A DNA stretch of 64,000 nt from a virus: the IMG/VR virus record IMGVR_UViG_3300025769_014365, positions 1 to 64,000 of that record; one strand, 5' to 3'. The position numbers and the translations under genes are program-made. Shown here piece by piece: positions 48,582-57,352 of the stretch; position 1 is the stretch's first letter, and the number at the start of each line of letters is the position of its first letter. Under the pieces are notes generated by a model. That model worked only from the letters and a program-made list of their open reading frames with translations. It did no database searches and had not been told where the DNA came from.

Positions 48582-49359
48582 TGATCTCCTTGTCAAAGTA
48601 GTGCCATGGCCTCGACACACGTTTCTCACCCAGGTAAACGGCGTCTCCTGTCCTGTTTGGGAATAAGAAGTTGTTTTGGTCCCTGACCCAGTTTAGATTG
48701 TTCACGCCCGGCTTATGGTGCAGGAACTTGAACCAATCATAATTTATGAGCTGTTGGTTCGTGGGGTCCAGTATCCTGTAGGCCAACGCGAACACGACAT
48801 CAGTGCTTGGGTAGGTGTCATGACAGTTTATCAACATGTGCTCCTTGACTTCGTTCCACTTGTATGTGATTTGTTCCGCCAGTTCAAAGAATCTCTTTGC
48901 CCTCTCCGATCTGCGGAAGTACATCAGACCGTTGTATATGTTGGGCAAATGATTCCTCTCGAACAGAGACCTGTAGGGCGTGTGCTTGATCACCCGATCC
49001 TTGTAGTCCCTGCAGTCAACACTGAACACAATGTCATGTTGCCACAGATGGTACCACCACCAGTCCGTGTTGGTCGTCCACAGCATGTCTGCCTCGAGTT
49101 TTATCGTGTGTTCGAACGGCGTCCACCAACAGGCCTTGTGCTCGTTCGCCCATTTGATATCATGGTCTTTGGCGTCATCTTCGTCCAGGACCTGCACCAC
49201 ATCGACCGCTTCGTGTTCGAACTTGCTTTTCTCATCGGTGATTACACACACCTTGTTTTCACGATTCCATTTTTTTATGGACTTGGCCAATCTTATAGAT
49301 AATTCCACGTAATCGGTGGTATCGTTGTTCTGGGCGAACCACAGGAATCCTTTAGACAT
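48565..49359 (-). CDS. GT-A-like glycosyltransferase, copy 1
   Basis: 264 residues. CVITDEKS (sugar-nucleotide strand), then TIKLEADMLW with an acidic x acidic site (Glu89, Asp91), and FSVDCRDYKD. A conserved NIYNGLMYFRRSERAKRFF and the final WHYF also match its paralog at 49352 in layout. Probably a GT-A transferase for phage or host glycans. Overlaps the gene before by 8 bases. Confidence 0.65.
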   Translation of the reverse strand: MSKGFLWFAQNNDTTDYVELSIRLAKSIKKWNRENKVCVITDEKSKFEHEAVDVVQVLDEDDAKDHDIKWANEHKACWWTPFEHTIKLEADMLWTTNTDWWWYHLWQHDIVFSVDCRDYKDRVIKHTPYRSLFERNHLPNIYNGLMYFRRSERAKRFFELAEQITYKWNEVKEHMLINCHDTYPSTDVVFALAYRILDPTNQQLINYDWFKFLHHKPGVNNLNWVRDQNNFLFPNRTGDAVYLGEKRVSRPWHYFDKEINVRNF

Positions 49360-50101
49360 TGGCTATCTCCTTGTTCAAGACGTGTACATCTTGGTTGACC
49401 GTGTGCATGATCTTGTCATCTCCCCGCCATGCCAGTCCGTTGGAACTGATAGACAACACCTCACAGTCAGGTGGAAGTGTGGGTAATCTCATCGGCAGAG
49501 TCTCGTATTCCATGAATCCATTTATCTGTTCCAACGCTATCGCAAAAGCGTAATCGTTGCGGAAATTCTTGCTGTAGATCCTGTAGATCTCATTGAAGTA
49601 AGGGTAATACTCCTTTACATACCTGACCATGTCGAATATCATTTTGGCTTTTTCAGTTTTCCGGAACACCAACACCGTGGCCCATACCATGTCTATCATG
49701 CTCCAACGCCTGAGATCAAAACTATTACGTCCGGTCAGGTCATAGGCCTGCTTGGATACGAGGAAATCATACTTGGTGTCCATGAATTGCCTTAGGTTGT
49801 CAGTGAATGGAAGGTAGTCTATGTCCATCACCAATGTGGTGTCATACGGAGACAGGTCATATGACATGTGCCTGTCCACGTTGCGCCATTGTTTGCCGTT
49901 CTTGGTGTTGCCCGTCTCTGGCTTGATGAACCTGTAATCCACCTGATCTAATGATCCCAGATGCTTGTGCGTGTGTCGATCGGTGACCACCGTCACGGGC
50001 AGTCTCAGATTGGACTTGACCAGTGCTACACAGCGTGTGAGTATCTTATGGTATTTGACATCTGACGTGTCAAAGCAGTAAAGTAGAACTCCCTTGGTCA
50101 T
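49352..50101 (-). CDS. GT-A-like glycosyltransferase, copy 2
   Basis: 249 residues, paralog of the preceding protein. LPVTVVTDRHT, TTLVMDIDYLPFT with DxD (Asp93, Asp95), a WATVLVFRKTEKAKMIFDMV segment equivalent to the NGLMYFRRSERAKRFF stretch of copy 1, and DYAFAIALEQINGF. The DxD is canonical here, so this copy is the better enzyme candidate. It overlaps the next gene upstream by one base. Confidence 0.7.
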   Translation of the reverse strand: MTKGVLLYCFDTSDVKYHKILTRCVALVKSNLRLPVTVVTDRHTHKHLGSLDQVDYRFIKPETGNTKNGKQWRNVDRHMSYDLSPYDTTLVMDIDYLPFTDNLRQFMDTKYDFLVSKQAYDLTGRNSFDLRRWSMIDMVWATVLVFRKTEKAKMIFDMVRYVKEYYPYFNEIYRIYSKNFRNDYAFAIALEQINGFMEYETLPMRLPTLPPDCEVLSISSNGLAWRGDDKIMHTVNQDVHVLNKEIANV

Positions 50102-50436
50102 CAGTCATCTCTTTTCTCAAAACTCTCAGCCAACTGGTGATACGCACCCAGCGCCTCTTGGTTCCTGGCCACCAGTATGTCCAAGAATTCACTGGCATCC
50201 TTTATCTCCACAGGGTTCTGGTTGCTGTCCAACACGAAGAAGTTGTCGTGCCTGCTTTTGAGTGTGTTTACGAGATTGATTGTCTCAGCATCTGCCCGGA
50301 ATATGTGTTCGTTGTACACAACCACCATGCGCGAGTGAGCCTTCTCCAGGGCGTTGCGCTTGGCCAGTGCCCGGTCATAGGATAGTCCGGACTGTCGTTT
50401 CAGTTCCTTCAGTCGCTCGAGTTCTTTGCTGTCCAT
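50101..50436 (-). CDS. Hypothetical protein near fibre genes
   Basis: 111 residues; a helical basic N-terminus (LERLKELKRQSGLSYDRALA) then FFVLDSNQNPVEIKDASEF and a helical LVARNQEALGAYHQL. Conserved-looking in marine T4-like phages (memory). It lies between fibre genes and the sugar operon. A fibre-assembly role is possible but not shown. Confidence 0.6.
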   Translation of the reverse strand: MDSKELERLKELKRQSGLSYDRALAKRNALEKAHSRMVVVYNEHIFRADAETINLVNTLKSRHDNFFVLDSNQNPVEIKDASEFLDILVARNQEALGAYHQLAESFEKRDD

Positions 50437-50485
50437 AACACTATTTTACAGTAATTATGGTGCCAGAGCAACCTGAATAAAATTA

Positions 50486-51436
50486 TTATGATTGGGTGTT
50501 GCTTACTTCTGCGTTGGAACTGACCCTGATCGCTGAAGCCAATCCCTCGGTGTTGTTGGGGTATCCTTCAGTCAATGTCAGTGTCATGATCGGCGCCTCG
50601 TTGGGGTTGGCCGGCACACCGTCTGTGTTGCCTGCGGTGTAGGTGGTGTCCGCCGCTGGGTCTGAGGCTATCTGCTTGATGGTCATCGTGACAGCAGTTC
50701 CCACAGCCGCGTTCAGTTTGGCCTGTATCTCCAGTGTGTCTGAAGTGTAACCCGCGTTGTCAGAAGTCAGTTTCAGTATCGTGGTGTATGATGTTGTCAG
50801 GTCATGGAATCCGTTCGCCAATCCATTGGTGGTCAGTGTTTCGCCTGATCCCGATCTGGTCGAAGCATGTGCCTTGATGTCTATGTTGCCCACTGCTGTG
50901 CAGAGGTCATTGAACACAGTGTCCTTGAGGCCGTCGATCCCCGTGGTAGCCGATGGCGTGACCCTGATGTATCCGCCTGCGTTGAAGTAGTGTCTCATGG
51001 TGTCCGCAGATGCGAACGTCACTGATCTCTCAATGGTGGAAGTCGAGTTCCACGTGGCCGAGTTCGAACTGGCTCCCGCCGCCGCTGTCGATATCGCAGT
51101 GGCCGATGGTGATCCCGCCGCTACCGCGGCCGCCAGTGTGGCCAGGTCCGTCTCCAGTGCGGCCTTGATCGCAATGGTGTCACCCGCTGAAACCGATGTA
51201 GAAGTGATGCTTGAATTTGTGTGATTGGCTATGTTGTCCAGACCAGTGAACAGGCTGTTCCACTGTGATGCCTGTACCGTGTTGCCCGCAGATACCGTGG
51301 ATATCGACGCTTGTCCAAGACCGTACTCTCCAGATCCTGTGCCCGCGAAATGGTTGTAACCGTACGGACTGACCGCACTGCCTACGAATGTGTTGTATTC
51401 ATCATCTAATATTGTGTCACCTGCTTGATATGCCAT
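50486..51436 (-). CDS. Virion structural/fibre protein
   Basis: 316 residues, rich in Thr, Ser, Ala and Asn, with almost no Cys or Trp. Beta-type composition throughout (SISTVSAGNTVQASQWN; TLTEGYPNNTEGL) and an Ala-rich helix (AALETDLATLAAAVAAG). Opening MAYQAGDTILDDEYNTFVGS is typical of marine-phage tail proteins. Encoded downstream of the fibre genes. Likely tail fibre or baseplate accessory; position within the virion unknown. Confidence 0.65.
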   Translation of the reverse strand: MAYQAGDTILDDEYNTFVGSAVSPYGYNHFAGTGSGEYGLGQASISTVSAGNTVQASQWNSLFTGLDNIANHTNSSITSTSVSAGDTIAIKAALETDLATLAAAVAAGSPSATAISTAAAGASSNSATWNSTSTIERSVTFASADTMRHYFNAGGYIRVTPSATTGIDGLKDTVFNDLCTAVGNIDIKAHASTRSGSGETLTTNGLANGFHDLTTSYTTILKLTSDNAGYTSDTLEIQAKLNAAVGTAVTMTIKQIASDPAADTTYTAGNTDGVPANPNEAPIMTLTLTEGYPNNTEGLASAIRVSSNAEVSNTQS

Positions 51437-51443
51437 GTTTTTT

Positions 51444-52649
51444 TTATTTCACTCCTATCACGCACTCTGTCAGTGCTGTTTCTTCGTTATATTTATGCTT
51501 AATCAGTCTGCCCAGGGTGTTGAAAGCGGTACATTCGTCCAGATTGGCCACCCGGGCCTCACCATTTCCAGCGGATACTACGCGATCACCTGGAGCACCC
51601 GTGCCTTTCAATTTTACCATCACACGCCCTTTGAGTGCTATCATAGGGTGCGTACTATTGTCCCCAGCCTGTGCATTCATTAAAAAAGCCGGTGATTCTG
51701 ATACCACCCCAAAAACGGCATCGTCTAATTCTTTTTGGCACTTTGTGATCTCCGCGTGTCCGCCAAGGATGACCACTTCACCAACAGTCAACTCACAGTC
51801 GGCTTCGTATCTCTCGGCGAGGTCGGCGTACTGGGCCTGTGATGCCGTGGTGGACAGCACGTTGGTGCTGGGATTGTAACTCAAGTTCGTGTCCGTTTCC
51901 AGTCCCTGTGTGCCTGTCTCTCCGTCAACGAAGGTCAAATACACGGTCTCGTTGGCTGTGTTGTTGGCGCTCACAGTGACGTTTGTGGCCAGTGATGCGG
52001 TGCCTGTTAGATCTCCAATGACATCTCCTCTGAACCTGGCGGCCGCGACAGAGGTGGAGAGTTGTATGCCCTGTGCCACCGTGGCGAACCCTGCGCTTAT
52101 CAGTGCGGCACCCTTGGTCTCCGTGGAACTGGGAGTGAAGGCCGCCGCCGACACCACCGCCACCACCGCGTCCGCAGTGACTAATTTCAGTATGGATTGG
52201 TTTACTCCGGTGTTGTCCTCGACTGTCTCTGATATGACCTGTGTCACTCCAGACCCTGCCACTGTAGTGGGACCTATCAAGGTCCAGGTTGCTCCTGTGT
52301 ACACGTACAATTGATTGTTTCCTGTGTCAAACCACATGTCTCCCAACACAGCGTTGGTCGGTGACGTGGATGAATTGGTTGTTGAACCCACCGGTTTCCA
52401 TTTTGCCCCGGTGTAGACGTTTATCTGGTTGTTGGTCTTGTCATACCACAACTGTCCCTGTTGCTTGTTAGTGGGTGCTGTGGTGTTGTTGAAATTCTCC
52501 AGGAGTTTGATCAGGTTTTCATTCAGTTTCTCACCGAATCCCGCGTATCCTTTTCCTATAAGTGTGAGGTCAGTTGTCGCTACGTCAATGGTTCCGTCCG
52601 CAAGTGTGACCAATAGTGTGCCAAATGTGTTGTTTAACTTGTATGCCAT
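51444..52649 (-). CDS. Tail-fibre-like protein, paralog 1
   Basis: 401 residues. N-terminal module: MAYKLNNTFGTLLVTLADGT, TLIGKGYAGFGEKLNENLIKLLENF, then GQLWYDKTNNQINVYTGAKW and GDMWFDTGNNQLYVYTGATW, two tandem W.D...N...VYTG.W repeats. A C-terminal region (YADLAERYEADCELTVGEVV) contains SESPAFLMNAQA and ends CVIGVK. Modules are shared with the proteins at 55954 and 57356. Probably a trimeric fibre. The C-terminal region resembles self-cleaving trimerisation domains only loosely. Confidence 0.75.
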   Translation of the reverse strand: MAYKLNNTFGTLLVTLADGTIDVATTDLTLIGKGYAGFGEKLNENLIKLLENFNNTTAPTNKQQGQLWYDKTNNQINVYTGAKWKPVGSTTNSSTSPTNAVLGDMWFDTGNNQLYVYTGATWTLIGPTTVAGSGVTQVISETVEDNTGVNQSILKLVTADAVVAVVSAAAFTPSSTETKGAALISAGFATVAQGIQLSTSVAAARFRGDVIGDLTGTASLATNVTVSANNTANETVYLTFVDGETGTQGLETDTNLSYNPSTNVLSTTASQAQYADLAERYEADCELTVGEVVILGGHAEITKCQKELDDAVFGVVSESPAFLMNAQAGDNSTHPMIALKGRVMVKLKGTGAPGDRVVSAGNGEARVANLDECTAFNTLGRLIKHKYNEETALTECVIGVK

Positions 52650-52837
52650 TAGTCGTTGTTAGAGGCGTTGTCCCTGACCTCTGTCAGGAAGCTAACATCT
52701 CCCACTAACTTGATCAGTATTTCTGCTAACTCTGGGTTTAGCATCTGGTCGATCTTTGCCTCTTCCTCTGCCGTCCATGCTGATTCGTAGTTTGCGTTGA
52801 TGTAGTCTGCCACTTCTTGTTTTGTTGGTGTCGCCAT
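52649..52837 (-). CDS. Small acidic helical protein
   Basis: 62 residues, three short helices (QEVADYINANYESAWTAEEE; IDQMLNPELAEILIKL). ATG preceded by AAGGAG and a late-type promoter box. Stop and next start overlap by one base (TAATG). Function unknown; small assembly protein possible. Confidence 0.6.
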   Translation of the reverse strand: MATPTKQEVADYINANYESAWTAEEEAKIDQMLNPELAEILIKLVGDVSFLTEVRDNASNND

Positions 52838-52856
52838 TTAAATGTACTCCTTGTGC

Positions 52857-53321
52857 TTATTTATTATGCTTTTCGATCTGTTCGTCGTCGGAAATCCAGG
52901 TCAAATCCTGGGAGTATGATCCATCCAGATCACGCAGGAACGTCTTCACATTGCTCTCTGTCAGTACCATTTGATGGTATTTCTGGTATCTCTTGTGGAG
53001 TGCCTGCTCTTTTGTCGCGGTGTACACCAACTTTAGTCCTTTATCCCGGGCGAACTGCATTATACTGTCTATGCATTTCTTCAGTGCCCTGTGCACCACC
53101 CTCTGGTCTGCGTGTTTATCTGTGACTATCCATTCCATAAAACCAAACTGTGTGCCCTCTCCTATGTACAGTCCGCCAGCGCACACAGGTGTCCCTTCTT
53201 CTTCAACGATGATACCGTCAGGTGGCAGGCATTCCTTGGGCACGACACCAAACTCCCAGTCATTCCACCACTTGACCAGTGTGCTATAGTCCCTGTCCCT
53301 GTCCCAAAATCTAACTCGCAT
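52857..53321 (-). CDS. GNAT-family N-acetyltransferase
   Basis: 154 residues. Opening MRVRFWDRDRDYSTLVKWW resembles the GNAT N-terminus (I R..D..D...V..ww). IIVEEEGTPVCAGGLYIGEG and FMEWIVTDK are the central strands; LKKCIDSIMQFARDKGLKLV is the CoA-side helix. The usual QxxGxG/A is weak (ADQRVVHRAL). In a fibre-gene neighbourhood it could acetylate virion protein or a sugar. Overlaps the SDR gene by 11 bases. Confidence 0.7.
   Translation of the reverse strand: MRVRFWDRDRDYSTLVKWWNDWEFGVVPKECLPPDGIIVEEEGTPVCAGGLYIGEGTQFGFMEWIVTDKHADQRVVHRALKKCIDSIMQFARDKGLKLVYTATKEQALHKRYQKYHQMVLTESNVKTFLRDLDGSYSQDLTWISDDEQIEKHNK
52858..52866 (-). promoter_or_regulatory. Late-type promoter box TAATAAATA
   Basis: On the minus strand TAATAAATA precedes AAGGAG and the ATG at 52837 by about 20 bases, a normal distance for a T4-like late promoter. 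Confidence 0.45.
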
Positions 53322-53886
53322 TTTTCTGTATCACGATCCTGTTTATGTTGAATGTGGATTCGAAGCAGTAATTGACCGCTTGTGCCACTTCCTTGGTTGT
53401 CAGTTTTGGCAGTGTGGTCCATAAATCCTTGGTCATCTCTGTGTCAACCACGTCTGGACACACATCATACACCGACATTGGTCTGGGCAAAAGATCCTCT
53501 TGCAACTCTGATATGTATCCTATCAGTTCTCTCTTGTCATCGCAGTACTGTTGATAATCTGCATCGTCAAAATCCTCGTCCCTTCCCTCTGGTGTGCCTG
53601 ACGTGCTGGTTATCACAGCGACTTTTTTCCTGTGGTCGTGATATCTTCCATACATGCTCTTTAATAGATTTAGTTGATACCTGCCTGCGTGGGCATTGAT
53701 AACGATGAGGTCACAATCCCGTACGGTATCCACTATTTTCTCTTGGTCCACAGTGATGTCATATCCATTAGACCTGCTCATCCCGATCACTCGGTATCCC
53801 TTGTCCTTGTATAATTCTGCTATGGCCCGTCCTATGCCGCGGGTGTGGCCTATGATTGCTATGCTATTTGTTTTTCCTTGACTCAT
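53311..53886 (-). CDS. Short-chain dehydrogenase/reductase
   Basis: 191 residues from the ATG at 53886 (MSQGKTNSIAIIGHTRGIG); another ATG lies 6 bases earlier. NAD(P) site SIAIIGHTRGIGRAIAEL; VINAHAG (N..G) ; VAVITSTSGTP with the catalytic Ser; the YxxxK appears as YQQYCDDKREL. Shorter than typical SDR (~240). Substrate unknown. Grouped with a GNAT and a 2OG oxygenase inside the tail operon. Confidence 0.8.
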   Translation of the reverse strand: MSQGKTNSIAIIGHTRGIGRAIAELYKDKGYRVIGMSRSNGYDITVDQEKIVDTVRDCDLIVINAHAGRYQLNLLKSMYGRYHDHRKKVAVITSTSGTPEGRDEDFDDADYQQYCDDKRELIGYISELQEDLLPRPMSVYDVCPDVVDTEMTKDLWTTLPKLTTKEVAQAVNYCFESTFNINRIVIQKNAS

Positions 53887-54532
53887 ACACATTCACTAGG
53901 TTCTCCAACCCCTCGAAACACTCCGAATAGTGCTGGTAATATTCCTCGAACCTTTCCTTAGTGTACTGCGATTCTTTCCAAAAGTCAATCAGAAGTGTGG
54001 TCCTTGGTTTAGGATTGTGGTTGAACCCGTTGTGTAATTGGAGTCCTGGTTGGAAAACGTATGCCTCACCGGTCTTCCAGGTCATAAGTTCCTGTTCCTT
54101 GGTGTCGAGATTCAACACCCACATGCCGCTCTGGTCGCCTCCTCCATCATCCAGGCACATCTGGTATCTCCATCCGCCCTCGTTGTCGGTGTGGTTGCCT
54201 ATCTTGGTGTTGGCACCAACGGTCATTATGGCCACGTTGGTCTTGTATGGGAATTTCCTCAGTATTGAGTACAGCATTGGATAGTCATTAAACGACTGTC
54301 CCTCGTGGTCGCCTGATTGTATGCCCAGTGCCCGCCATTCACCGTGAACGTAATCCCCTGACCTGTCATCGAAGTCCTCGGGCAGTCCCCTCACGCTATC
54401 AGAGAAGTCTTCCGGATCTAGGAATGTCTTGTTGGGCTGTGAGTCGAACTCGTGTTTGATGTCTTGCCAGTGTTTGTCAAGTTGTCGGAAGCATTCGCCC
54501 TGTTGGCCGTGGTAGAAACTGTTATCAAGCAT
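53864..54532 (-). CDS. 2OG/Fe(II) oxygenase, Asp/Asn beta-hydroxylase-like
   Basis: 222 residues. GANTKIGNHTDNEGGWRYQM gives the HxD (His114, Asp116); GEAYVFQPGLQLHNGFNHNP holds the second His (167 or 172), with Arg177 (KPRTTLLIDF) for 2-oxoglutarate. This is the aspartyl/asparaginyl beta-hydroxylase pattern (PF05118-type). It may hydroxylate Asp/Asn in the neighbouring fibre proteins or an unrelated substrate. Related in fold to the protein at 19291. It overlaps the adhesin gene by 8 bases. Confidence 0.85.
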   Translation of the reverse strand: MLDNSFYHGQQGECFRQLDKHWQDIKHEFDSQPNKTFLDPEDFSDSVRGLPEDFDDRSGDYVHGEWRALGIQSGDHEGQSFNDYPMLYSILRKFPYKTNVAIMTVGANTKIGNHTDNEGGWRYQMCLDDGGGDQSGMWVLNLDTKEQELMTWKTGEAYVFQPGLQLHNGFNHNPKPRTTLLIDFWKESQYTKERFEEYYQHYSECFEGLENLVNVYESRKNK

Positions 54533-55949
54533 TCAGTATATTAACATTTTTACCATGAATCTGTCTATCATGATCTCGCCAATTGCTGAATATCCCCTCG
54601 CCGTGGTTGATAAGTTCTTCCTGTTCGCTCAATTCAAAGTAGTCTGTGAATTCTGTGCCATCTATCATAATTCTTCTGTGTTCTGAACCAAACACATAAA
54701 CAATGTGTTCATCATCGCCTAGCGAAACTCCATGTGTGCTGTTCTCTACACGTGTCCATTTACCGTCTTCTTTGACCATGTGTGTGCCTGAAACTTTTAT
54801 TCCTTTGTAGTCATACAGATTGTCTATGAGGAATTTACCTGTTGCGAATACGAATCCACCTACCGCCACCTCGTCTCGGATGTCTACTTGTTCAACAGGT
54901 TTCAGTGATCCATCCGCCATGGTGATCATTGTGCCCGCTATGAAACAGCCGCCGCCACCTGATCCTGGTGTTCCTGAACTTGTACTTCCTGTGGCATCGC
55001 CAAATCCGGCCGCCGTCTCTGTGAATGTTGACAGGGCGAATATTGCTTTCCATGTACCACCCACTTTTGTAAAGGCCGATGTTATCCTTTTCCACGCACC
55101 ACTCACTTTATAATACAACGCATTTGCGATCTTCCACTCGCCGCCCACTTTGACATATCCTCGTGCATTCGTGTTGAATATGACCACTGCTTTGCCGTCT
55201 GCACCTGACCCGCTTGGTTTCCCTCCCACTGCGACTCCTGAAGTGTAATACTGTGATCCCGTGCCGCCTGGTGTGACCCCTGATCCGTTACTTTCTGTAC
55301 CACCGGCCGCTAGATTGGCTCCCGAGTACCCGCCGGTTCCGCCATTGTCTCCTGAACCACCGGATCCGCCTCGACCACCTTGGTATCCTCCACCGCCGGC
55401 TCCACCGCCCGCTCCGTCTCCGCTGTGATCGGCTCCGTTCTCCCCCAGTGTGGCTGGAGAATTCGCTGTTGCTAAATTCGTGTTTATACCTGCCGTGCCG
55501 TTTGATCCTGCACCTGCACCTGCGCCACCGGCTCCACCGCCCGCGATCGCTATACCGGTGCCTCCTATCAGTACCGCTGTGGCACCTCCGCCACCGCCAC
55601 CTGACCCTGAGTATGGGCTTGGGCCCGCGTTACCGCCTCGTCCTCCTGAGTATCCTGTGATGCTCTTACCGTTTGCGCCACCTGGTGCGCCGCCACCTGA
55701 CGATCCACCAGCTCCGCCGCCACCCACGGCAATGTCCATTGTCTGTCCTATCTGCGCGGCTGAAATTGATATGGAAGTCGCAGTCACGTAGTGACCCGCG
55801 GCACCTGTGCCACCTGGTCCGCCCGCATCTGATCCACCGCCGCCTCCGGCTCCTCCCCAGAGGTGCACGTCAATAGAGGTCGTTCCTGGTGGTATCACCA
55901 CCTGATTTAAAGTTCCTGTGTAATTGAACGTAAAGACGCTTGCCGCCAT
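54525..55949 (-). CDS. Glycine-rich tail adhesin with C-terminal Hint domain
   Basis: 474 residues in three parts. Residues ~1-30: beta start (FTFNYTGTLNQVVIPPGTTS). Residues ~31-255: extreme Gly-rich region with GG-x runs, as in T4-type gp38 adhesins and polyglycine-II folds. Residues ~263-305: three short repeats (VKVGGEWK, YKVSGAWK, TKVGGTWK). Residues 335-474: Hint domain, starting GGGGCFIAGTMITMADGS (Cys335, the N-terminal splice/cleavage residue) with the block-B-like segment GIKVSGTHMVKEDGKW (His390). It lacks the HN + C/S/T end of a splicing intein, so cleavage or ligation to another molecule is more likely than splicing. Tail-tip location is inferred. Confidence 0.82.
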   Translation of the reverse strand: MAASVFTFNYTGTLNQVVIPPGTTSIDVHLWGGAGGGGGSDAGGPGGTGAAGHYVTATSISISAAQIGQTMDIAVGGGGAGGSSGGGAPGGANGKSITGYSGGRGGNAGPSPYSGSGGGGGGATAVLIGGTGIAIAGGGAGGAGAGAGSNGTAGINTNLATANSPATLGENGADHSGDGAGGGAGGGGYQGGRGGSGGSGDNGGTGGYSGANLAAGGTESNGSGVTPGGTGSQYYTSGVAVGGKPSGSGADGKAVVIFNTNARGYVKVGGEWKIANALYYKVSGAWKRITSAFTKVGGTWKAIFALSTFTETAAGFGDATGSTSSGTPGSGGGGCFIAGTMITMADGSLKPVEQVDIRDEVAVGGFVFATGKFLIDNLYDYKGIKVSGTHMVKEDGKWTRVENSTHGVSLGDDEHIVYVFGSEHRRIMIDGTEFTDYFELSEQEELINHGEGIFSNWRDHDRQIHGKNVNILNA

Positions 55950-55953
55950 GGGA

Positions 55954-57345
55954 TTAGGCCTCCCTTACGAACCAGAAGTCCCCGTCATTGCCATCTCCGC
56001 TTGTTGGCAGAGAAGTAGAAACAGTCTTCTCCGAACCACCCCATTGGTCTCCAAAGGTGGCAACCTGTGCTATGGTCGGCACTGTTGATCTAGAATCTGT
56101 TGTTGTGATAGCCGAACCTGGTGTTGCTACGGTCAATGAATCTAAAGTCAATCCACCTGTTGATGATGACTTCAGTGTAGTAGAGTGATTCGCCGCACCA
56201 TCATCTGTGGTGTCCGCCAATCTTATAATCTGTGAGTAAGTGGCGTTCTCTCCGGCCTCCCAGTAGTTGCCTGTCACATTATATTTCAATCTTGCGTCGT
56301 CGGTGTCTGATGTTTCCACTATAATTCCTGAATCTGTTTCGGAATTGCCTGTGTTTAATTTAATGAAAGCGTCATTTACTATGTTGATTTCACTCGAACT
56401 GTTCTCAAACTCTCCTGTGATTGTCAAGTTACCTGTGACTGTTACATCACCTGTTAATCCTATCGCCCCTGTGGCGCCTGTGAAGGACAACGGAGTCTTA
56501 GTCACACCGCCATCATTGATCGTGAAACTTAAATCTTTATCCTGTGAAGTCTGTGCTATTGTGACATTGTTGCTTGTCACTGTGATCGATAACTCTTGTG
56601 CGTCTCCAACAACTAATCCTCCATCCGAATCTATTGTCAGTGACCCGGCAGTGGTGTCCGCGGCGTCCGCCCTAAGGAAGTTGCCTCCAGCAATAAGTGA
56701 CGCTGATGAATTTGTGGTTGAACTGACGTCGACGAATGTGGCCTGTGTGTTGGTTCCTTCGAACACTGCTCCCAGTGTTGAATTGAGTGTGAGTCCTGCT
56801 TTTATCTCTGCGAATCCCGTCTGTGTGGCAGTTGGTGTGAACGTTTCCTTGGAAAGTATAGCCACCCTGGTGTTGCCCACGTACATGGAAGAAACAACCT
56901 TGTTGCCTCCTGAGCTGGCCAGTGTCTCGATCTTCCATCCTGACAGTGTCTGACCTGATGTGTAGACCGGTCCCACCAATTGCCATGCCGTGCCCGTGTA
57001 GGCATAGACCTGGTCGTCGTCCGTGTCCAACCAAAGGTCTCCTGTTGACGGTGATGTTGGCTGTGCTGAACTGGCTTTCGCTCCACCTGTGGGTTTGAAA
57101 CTGGTTCCGTCATAAACTTTTATCTGATTTGTCGTGGTGTCGAACCACAGTTCACCCCTAAGTGGTGCTGTGGGTGCCGATGTTGAAGCGGCGTTCTCTA
57201 ATAGTTTGACTAGGTTCTCATTGAGACCCTCACCAAAACCCGAATATGATTTACCAAACAACTGCAACGAAGTGGTGTTGTCCACCGTTCCGTCTGTGAT
57301 CGTTGTTACTACCGTTCCGTCTGTTTTGTTTATTGTGTACGCCAT
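55954..57345 (-). CDS. Tail-fibre-like protein, paralog 2
   Basis: 463 residues. Same N-terminal module as paralogs 1 and 3 (MAYTINKTDGTVVTTITDGT; LFGKSYSGFGEGLNENLVKLL; GELWFDTTTNQIKVYDGTSF; GDLWLDTDDDQVYAYTGTAW). The middle has long Ser/Thr/Val beta-repeats (GLTGDVTVTGNLTITGEFEN), and the C-terminus ends FWFVREA. Probably a trimeric long fibre. Its ATG follows a CTAAATA box by 7 bases, and it is co-linear with the adhesin gene. Confidence 0.78.
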   Translation of the reverse strand: MAYTINKTDGTVVTTITDGTVDNTTSLQLFGKSYSGFGEGLNENLVKLLENAASTSAPTAPLRGELWFDTTTNQIKVYDGTSFKPTGGAKASSAQPTSPSTGDLWLDTDDDQVYAYTGTAWQLVGPVYTSGQTLSGWKIETLASSGGNKVVSSMYVGNTRVAILSKETFTPTATQTGFAEIKAGLTLNSTLGAVFEGTNTQATFVDVSSTTNSSASLIAGGNFLRADAADTTAGSLTIDSDGGLVVGDAQELSITVTSNNVTIAQTSQDKDLSFTINDGGVTKTPLSFTGATGAIGLTGDVTVTGNLTITGEFENSSSEINIVNDAFIKLNTGNSETDSGIIVETSDTDDARLKYNVTGNYWEAGENATYSQIIRLADTTDDGAANHSTTLKSSSTGGLTLDSLTVATPGSAITTTDSRSTVPTIAQVATFGDQWGGSEKTVSTSLPTSGDGNDGDFWFVREA

Positions 57346-57352
57346 TTGTGTG

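Noticed and set aside
47953-49312. Overlapping plus-strand open frames within the GT-A and radical SAM region
   Set aside because: They have no ribosome sites and mirror the minus-strand frames, which have coherent motifs and coupled starts.
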